DNA from: Bacteroidales bacterium UBA1800 | Lineage (GTDB): Bacteria; Bacteroidota; Bacteroidia; Bacteroidales; VadinHA17 | Direction of reading: 5' to 3' | DNA: 11,244 bases | Assembly: GCA_002319915.1 (NCBI GenBank) | Contig: DCFQ01000085.1 | Coordinates: 1,044 to 12,287, forward strand | Shown: piece by piece, positions 6,869 through 11,244 of the stretch | How positions within the stretch are numbered: the stretch's first letter is position 1 | How the letters are laid out: every line of letters begins with the position of its first letter | The notes under the pieces: model-generated | What the model was told of the DNA's origin: nothing | Databases searched by the model: none | The model's input: only the letters and a program-made list of their open reading frames with translations | Program-made: the position numbers and the translations under genes

Positions 6869-8425
6869 ATGAAGCGCAAAACTATACTCCTGCTGGCGGT
6901 CTTCTTTTTCCTTGTGATCACGGGAATTATCCTGATACAGCTGTACTGGATCAAAAATGCCATAAACATCACCGACCAGCAATTCAGGTACAATGCAAAC
7001 AAAGCGCTCGAAAGGGTCGTCCTGGATCTCGAGGAACAGGAGCTCATCGACAGGATCGTGGAGGAGATCGATCCGGAATCGTCCGACTCAGTGACCGCGA
7101 TTGTCCCGGCAAATTCGCCCCTCGCCCGCAAGCTCTGGGGGAACAATCCCGATTCCAGGTTACTGGAGCTCTACGGGCTTAATGATCCCGAAAAGCCTGT
7201 TCTCATAACCAATGCGGGTCAGAAGATATATGTTTCTGCAAAAGAGATCTCACCTATACCGGAGGAGGTCATCAATGAACCGTCGGCCCAGGCGATCAGG
7301 TCGGGAATTTCAGGCAGGGTGAGAAACAAAATAATATACCTCGAAAACATAATGGAGAAGATCCTTAAATCGACTCCGGAGATCAGGGACAGGATAAATA
7401 CTGACAAGATCAACCGCCAGATCAGGATCGCCCTCAACAACGCCGGGATACACCTCGATTATGAATTTGAGATCAGGTCGGGAAGACTGGGTACGATCTG
7501 GAGCACACCCGGCTTTACTGACAAACCCGGGACGAACAAGTTCATCATGCAGCTCTTCCCGAACGATCCAATCCCAAGCCAGAACCAGATAGTCCTGTAC
7601 TGCCACCAGGAGCAGCAGTACAAGTTCAGCAAAATAGGCAGCCTCGGTATCCTCTCGCTCATCTTCACCGCTCTTCTGCTTTTGCTCGCTACCGGGACCT
7701 TTATTATGATATTCAGGCAAAAGAAAATGTCGGAGATCAGAAATGATTTCATAAACAACATGACCCACGAGCTCAAAACCCCGATCTCGACAATTTCGCT
7801 GGCTTCACAGATGCTTGCCGACAAGTCGATTCCCGACGAGAACAAGAATGTTGAACACCTTGCGGAGATAATCAAGGATGAAAGCACACGGCTGAAGCTC
7901 CAGGTGGAAAAGGTCCTGCAAATGGCAATTTTCGAGAAGATGCGAACGCGCCTTAACCTGGTGCCTTTGGATATTCACAATGTAATAGACAAATCGATTG
8001 ATAATTTTGCACTTCAGCTTGCTGATTGCAACGGTACGATATTAAAGGATTACCAGGCCTCCGATCCGGTTGCAATGGTTGATGAGGTCCATTTTCTGAA
8101 TATCATTTCAAACCTCATTGACAATGCAATTAAATATTCAGGGGAGAGGCCCGAGGTCACCATTTCCACGCGGAGAGTCACAAGGGGTCTCCAGGTAACG
8201 GTGGAAGATAAGGGTGTCGGCATCAGCAAGGAGAACCTCAAGAGGATCTTCGATAAATTCTACCGTGTCCATTCCGGCAATGTCCATAATGTAAAAGGAT
8301 TCGGCCTAGGCTTAAGCTATGTGAAAAAGATCATTGAAGATCATGGCGGCCGGATCAGGGTTGAAAGCCAGCCCGGGAAAGGCTCAAAATTCATATTATT
8401 TATTCCACAAAACAGGTTGAAATGA
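6869..8425 (+). CDS. rprX: Membrane sensor histidine kinase, RprX-like
   Basis: Inner-membrane sensor of a two-component system, 518 residues from the ATG at 6869. A TTG frame extension to 6860 exists, but the ATG fits better because the basic MKRK and the first membrane helix follow directly. Helix 1 is at about residues 5-25, a large periplasmic sensor region at about 27-255 and helix 2 at about 257-282. There is no obvious HAMP domain: the dimerisation/phosphoacceptor segment starts almost at once with NNMTHELKTP and His300. The ATPase domain has an N box (NLIDNAIKYS, about 415-424), a G1 box (DKGVGI, about 447-452), an F box (IFDKFYRV) and a G2 box (GFGLGLS, about 477-483), so it should be active. 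The stop overlaps the regulator's ATG by four bases. The symbol rests on the partner's strong likeness to Bacteroides RprY and on overall architecture; the stimulus is unknown. Confidence 0.88.
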   Translation: MKRKTILLLAVFFFLVITGIILIQLYWIKNAINITDQQFRYNANKALERVVLDLEEQELIDRIVEEIDPESSDSVTAIVPANSPLARKLWGNNPDSRLLELYGLNDPEKPVLITNAGQKIYVSAKEISPIPEEVINEPSAQAIRSGISGRVRNKIIYLENIMEKILKSTPEIRDRINTDKINRQIRIALNNAGIHLDYEFEIRSGRLGTIWSTPGFTDKPGTNKFIMQLFPNDPIPSQNQIVLYCHQEQQYKFSKIGSLGILSLIFTALLLLLATGTFIMIFRQKKMSEIRNDFINNMTHELKTPISTISLASQMLADKSIPDENKNVEHLAEIIKDESTRLKLQVEKVLQMAIFEKMRTRLNLVPLDIHNVIDKSIDNFALQLADCNGTILKDYQASDPVAMVDEVHFLNIISNLIDNAIKYSGERPEVTISTRRVTRGLQVTVEDKGVGISKENLKRIFDKFYRVHSGNVHNVKGFGLGLSYVKKIIEDHGGRIRVESQPGKGSKFILFIPQNRLK

Positions 8426-9105
8426 ACAGAAAGATTCTGCTTGCAGAGGACGACGTTAACCTCGGTAACCTCCTTCGGAATTACCTGGCTGCAAAGAACT
8501 ACGAGACAAGCCTTTTTACAACGGGAAACTCGGCCTATGATGCTTTCAGGCCCGGCATATTCGACCTTTGCATCCTCGACATTATGATGCCTGAAATGGA
8601 CGGCCTGACGCTCGCAAAGGCAATGAGAAGGATCGAACCGGGCATTCCCCTGATCTTCCTTACTGCAAAGAACCAGGAAGATGACGTAATTGAGGGTTTT
8701 AAAACCGGGGCGGATGACTACATCACAAAGCCATTCTCAATGGAAGAGCTGATCTACAGGATCGAGGCAATATTCAAACGGGTGTCAGGCAGGCGGCCCG
8801 AATCGAGGGACGATGCATACAGCATCGGGAACTATGCTTTCGACTATAAGCGCCAGCTGCTTCTTTTCAGGGAAGAGTCGACAACGCTCACCACAAAGGA
8901 GTCTGAGCTGCTTGCTCTTCTGTGCCAGCACAAGAACGAGGTGCTGGAACGCAATTATGCCCTGAGGACGATCTGGATTGATGATAACTACTTCAATGCC
9001 AGAAGTATGGATGTGTACATAACCAGGTTGAGGAAGTACCTGAAGAATGATCCGTCGGTGAAGATTCTCAACATTCACGGGAAGGGCTACAGGCTGATAT
9101 GCTAA
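8422..9105 (+). CDS. rprY: OmpR-family response regulator, RprY-like
   Basis: Cytosolic DNA-binding regulator of 227 residues, phosphorylated by the kinase encoded immediately upstream (ATGA overlap, hence coupled translation). The receiver domain (about 4-120) shows the acidic pocket D10/D11, phosphoacceptor Asp53 in ILDIMMPEMDG, Thr81 in IFLTAKNQ and Lys103 in ITKPFS. The winged-helix DNA-binding domain (about 130-226) includes TTKESELLALL, the segment WIDDNYFNARSMDVYITRLR and the terminal NIHGKGYRL. The C-terminal half and the ADDYITKPFSMEEL segment closely match my memory of Bacteroides RprY. In B. fragilis, RprXY was found through altered tetracycline resistance and has been linked to sodium-pump and stress genes; whether this copy shares those targets is unknown. 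GTTAAAG repeats ahead of the kinase gene are possible binding half-sites for autoregulation. Confidence 0.93.
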   Translation: MNRKILLAEDDVNLGNLLRNYLAAKNYETSLFTTGNSAYDAFRPGIFDLCILDIMMPEMDGLTLAKAMRRIEPGIPLIFLTAKNQEDDVIEGFKTGADDYITKPFSMEELIYRIEAIFKRVSGRRPESRDDAYSIGNYAFDYKRQLLLFREESTTLTTKESELLALLCQHKNEVLERNYALRTIWIDDNYFNARSMDVYITRLRKYLKNDPSVKILNIHGKGYRLIC

Positions 9106-9138
9106 AAAAAATTACCCTGACTTTTGCAGGTCAGGGTA
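9104..9138 (-). terminator. Hairpin between rprY and lepA, terminator for lepA
   Basis: TACCCTGAC (9113-9121) and GTCAGGGTA (9130-9138) form a perfect 9-base-pair stem around an 8-base loop. On the plus strand it is preceded by eight A (9104-9111), so on the minus strand the hairpin is followed by a T tract. That makes it an intrinsic terminator for leftward transcription from lepA, about 150 bases past the lepA stop. For rightward rprY transcripts the hairpin begins eight bases after the stop but lacks a good T tract, so any effect in that direction is weaker. Confidence 0.75.
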
Positions 9139-9285
9139 GTAAGTTTAGGTTAGATAGAAGGGTCAGATTCTTTAAAGACAATCCCCTTTTCCGGGTTCTA
9201 ATATATAGCATTTTTTTGAGAATTGTTATAAAATGTTAAAAAAGTTAAGGAATCCTTAAAATGCGGAGTATCAGGGAGCCTGGAA
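9139..9285. other. Convergent spacer between rprY and lepA
   Basis: This stretch holds no gene that I can support. It contains AGGTTA (9148-9153) beside the terminator, an A/T-rich core, three GTTA-type boxes at 9225, 9235 and 9244, and the odd palindrome TTAAGGA-A-TCCTTAA at 9245-9259. These look like DNA-binding sites rather than RNA structures, but no promoter-facing gene start lies nearby. Confidence 0.5.
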
Positions 9286-11073
9286 CTAATCCAGCTTAAG
9301 CACCGCGAGGAATGCCTGCTGCGGGACCTGGACATTGCCAATCTGCCGCATTCTTTTCTTTCCCTTCTTCTGTTTTTCGAGCAGCTTTCTTTTCCTGGTT
9401 ATATCACCGCCGTAACATTTGGCCGTTACATCTTTCCTGACAGCCTTGACGGTTTCCCTGGCAATGATCTTGGCCCCGATTGCTGCCTGTATGGCAATAT
9501 CGAACTGCTGCCTCGGGATCAGCTCCTTGAGCTTGATGCACATCTTGCGCCCGAATTCATATGCATGCCCCCTGTAAATAAGGGTCGACAGGGCATCGAC
9601 CATCTCCCCGTTCAGAAGTATATCGAGCCTCACCAGGTCAGCTTTCTGGTAGGCGGTATAATAATAATCAAATGATGCATATCCTTTTGAAATGCTCTTC
9701 AGCTTATCATAGAAATCGAAAACGATCTCCGACAAAGGCATCTCGAACGTAAGTTCCACCCGATCCCTGGTCAGGTAGACCTGGCTTTTAAGGGTACCTC
9801 TCTTGTCTATGCAAAGATTCATGATTGAACCGACATATTCAGCAAGGGTGATCACCTGGGCGATGATGTATGGTTCTTCGATCCGTTCCAGGACATTGAC
9901 CGACGGGAGGCCCGAAGGATTATGTACATCGATCTCCTCCCCTTTTGTGGTATAGACCTTGAATGATACGTTGGGAACAGTGGTTATGACGTCCATGTCG
10001 AATTCCCTGTCGAGGCGCTCCTGGATGATCTCCATGTGCAGGAGCCCGAGGAATCCGCACCTGAATCCGAAACCCAGCGCCGCCGACGACTCAGGAACAA
10101 ATGACAGGGACGCATCATTCAGCTGAAGCTTTTCTATTGAAGACCTCAGGTCCTCATAATCGTCCGCATCCACGGGGTACATTCCTGCAAAGACCATCGG
10201 CTTCACATCCTCGAATCCCGATATAGCTTTTTCGCAGGGGTTGCTCACCTGAGTGATGGTATCACCGACCTTCACCTCCGCCGAAGCCTTTATTCCCGAG
10301 ATTATATATCCGACATTCCCTGCCCCCAGCTCTTCACGCGGCTCCTGCTTAAGCTTCAGGACACCGATCTCCTCCGCGTTGTATTCATGCCCGGAGCTGA
10401 AGAACATGACCCTTTCGCCTTTGGTAATCGTACCGTTGATGATCTTGAAATACGCTATAATCCCCCTGAAAGAATTGAAAATTGAATCAAAGATCAGGGC
10501 CTGGAGAGGCGCTTCGGGATCACCTGACGGCGGGGGAATTTTTTTCACGATGTCCGAAAGTATCCTGTCGACGCCCATTCCTGTTTTGGCACTCGCCTCG
10601 ATAATATCCTCCCTGTCGCATCCCACCAGATCAACAATCTGATCCTTAACCTCTTCCGGCATCGCATTTGTCATATCCATCTTGTTAAGGACGGGAATGA
10701 TCTCCAGGTTATGATCGATTGCCATATAAAGGTTCGAGATGGTCTGCGCCTGGATCCCCTGGGTTGCGTCTATAACAAGCAATGCGCCTTCACACGCGGC
10801 TATTGACCTGGAGACTTCATAGGAGAAATCGACATGGCCGGGAGTGTCGATAAGGTTCAGGTAATACTTCTTCCCATCCTGCATGTACTCCATCTGGATG
10901 GCATGGCTCTTGATCGTGATCCCCCTCTCCCGCTCGAGTTCCATGTCGTCGAGGATCTGGTCCTGGTACTCCCTTTCCGGTATGGCATTCGTTTTTTCAA
11001 GCAACCGGTCAGCCAGGGTGCTTTTACCGTGGTCGATGTGGGCTATTATGCAGAAATTGCGGATGTTATCCAT
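9286..11073 (-). CDS. lepA: Elongation factor 4 (ribosome back-translocase GTPase)
   Basis: Translational GTPase of 595 residues (E. coli LepA is 599), acting at the ribosome and linked to back-translocation and to 30S assembly or initiation efficiency. GTPase motifs are clear: G1 AHIDHGKST (11-19), G2 RGITI (50-54), G3 DTPGHVDF (76-83, with His80 equivalent to the catalytic His of EF-Tu), G4 NKMD (130-133) and G5 in the SAKTG segment. EF-G-like domains II, III and V follow. The LepA-specific C-terminal domain, with basic DVTAKCYGGDITRKRKLLEK and the ending GNVQVPQQAFLAVLKLD, separates it from EF-G and TypA. The ATG at 11073 is preceded on its strand by a TATATTTG box about 27 bases away. It appears to be a single-gene unit: a terminator lies upstream of its promoter and another downstream, where it converges with rprY. 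Confidence 0.98.
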   Translation of the reverse strand: MDNIRNFCIIAHIDHGKSTLADRLLEKTNAIPEREYQDQILDDMELERERGITIKSHAIQMEYMQDGKKYYLNLIDTPGHVDFSYEVSRSIAACEGALLVIDATQGIQAQTISNLYMAIDHNLEIIPVLNKMDMTNAMPEEVKDQIVDLVGCDREDIIEASAKTGMGVDRILSDIVKKIPPPSGDPEAPLQALIFDSIFNSFRGIIAYFKIINGTITKGERVMFFSSGHEYNAEEIGVLKLKQEPREELGAGNVGYIISGIKASAEVKVGDTITQVSNPCEKAISGFEDVKPMVFAGMYPVDADDYEDLRSSIEKLQLNDASLSFVPESSAALGFGFRCGFLGLLHMEIIQERLDREFDMDVITTVPNVSFKVYTTKGEEIDVHNPSGLPSVNVLERIEEPYIIAQVITLAEYVGSIMNLCIDKRGTLKSQVYLTRDRVELTFEMPLSEIVFDFYDKLKSISKGYASFDYYYTAYQKADLVRLDILLNGEMVDALSTLIYRGHAYEFGRKMCIKLKELIPRQQFDIAIQAAIGAKIIARETVKAVRKDVTAKCYGGDITRKRKLLEKQKKGKKRMRQIGNVQVPQQAFLAVLKLD

Positions 11074-11099
11074 TAAAAGGGTTATCAGTTAATCTGGTG

Positions 11100-11107
11100 C
11101 AAATATA
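11100..11107 (-). promoter_or_regulatory. Candidate -7 promoter box for lepA
   Basis: On the minus strand this reads TATATTTG, an exact match to the Bacteroidota -7 consensus TAnnTTTG. Transcription would start near 11093, giving a leader of about 20 bases before the lepA ATG. The nearest upstream TTG (CAA on plus at 11119-11121) is only 11 bases away, so the -33 element is missing or degenerate. Its position between a terminator and lepA supports it. Confidence 0.5.
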
Positions 11108-11180
11108 TAAAATATCTCCAACCTCCCGAGGTACTCCGTGCTGGATTTACGCAGTTCCCGCCCTTGCCCTGCCGCATCAT

Positions 11181-11218
11181 AAAACAACAGGGCCGGATAA
11201 CCGATCCGGCCCTGTTTT
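11181..11218. terminator. Long bidirectional-type terminator hairpin at right edge
   Basis: AACAGGGCCGGAT (11186-11198), loop AACCG (11199-11203) and ATCCGGCCCTGTT (11204-11216) form a perfect 13-base-pair, G/C-rich stem. The plus strand ends in TTTT (11215-11218), and AAAACAA (11181-11187) on the other side gives a broken T tract on the minus strand. No plus-strand gene in the window ends here, so it probably terminates a leftward gene whose 3' end lies just beyond position 11244 and insulates lepA from it. Confidence 0.85.
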
Positions 11219-11244
11219 GAAATCTTAACCTGTAAATGACTTAT

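Noticed and set aside
6787..7182. 131-codon plus-strand frame overlapping the kinase N-terminus
   Set aside because: It is out of frame with the well-supported kinase gene over most of its length and has no recognisable features.
11085..11180. 31-residue minus-strand frame (starts MMRQGKGGN) between the right terminator and lepA
   Set aside because: Its start abuts the terminator hairpin, it overlaps the likely lepA promoter, has no ribosome-binding context and has an unremarkable composition.
1..11244. CRISPR array, insertion sequence, prophage, toxin-antitoxin or defence genes
   Set aside because: No regularly spaced repeats, transposase or integrase motifs, terminal inverted repeats or defence-type domains were seen; every long gene is a recognised core gene.

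Overview
The window looks like a core, housekeeping stretch of a Bacteroidota chromosome, most likely class Bacteroidia. The evidence is the purN / acpP-fabF-rnc neighbourhood followed by a small gene resembling the IPExxxVDY family, a sensor/regulator pair closely resembling Bacteroides RprX/RprY, A/T-rich leaders without Shine-Dalgarno sequences, and promoter-like TAnnTTTG and TTTG boxes. Base composition is moderate and fairly even, except for an A/T-rich island around the purN/acpP divergent promoter region and the first part of fabF.

Layout. (1) Positions 1-2924, plus strand: the C-terminal two thirds of leuS (leucyl-tRNA synthetase), then 17 bases later an M23-type cell-wall peptidase lipoprotein. 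(2) Positions 3016-3597, minus strand: purN, convergent with the peptidase gene and divergent from acpP. (3) Positions 3777-6512, plus strand: acpP, fabF, rnc and a short IPExxxVDY-like gene, ended by a strong intrinsic terminator at about 6541-6574. (4) About 290 bases of A/T-rich intergenic DNA. (5) Positions 6869-9105, plus strand: a histidine kinase and an OmpR-family response regulator that overlap by ATGA. (6) Positions 9286-11073, minus strand: lepA (elongation factor 4), convergent with the regulator and separated from it by a hairpin that works best as a minus-strand terminator. (7) The right edge holds a promoter-like box for lepA and a long hairpin terminator that probably ends a gene beyond the window.

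How the genes relate. acpP and fabF serve fatty-acid elongation: the carrier protein delivers malonyl and acyl groups to the condensing enzyme. Their linkage to rnc is a widespread bacterial arrangement. leuS, lepA and rnc belong to translation and RNA processing, purN to purine synthesis, and the M23 protein to envelope remodelling. The kinase/regulator pair is the only signalling system.

I found no defence island, mobile element, CRISPR array, RNA gene or clearly undescribed multi-gene system. The most rewarding details are small: an M23 active site whose usual last zinc-ligand histidine is aspartate, an inverted repeat that puts the acpP stop codon exactly in a hairpin loop, a divergent IPExxxVDY-like protein, repeated GTTAAAG boxes upstream of the kinase, and AACCTA-type motifs lying beside all three intergenic hairpins.
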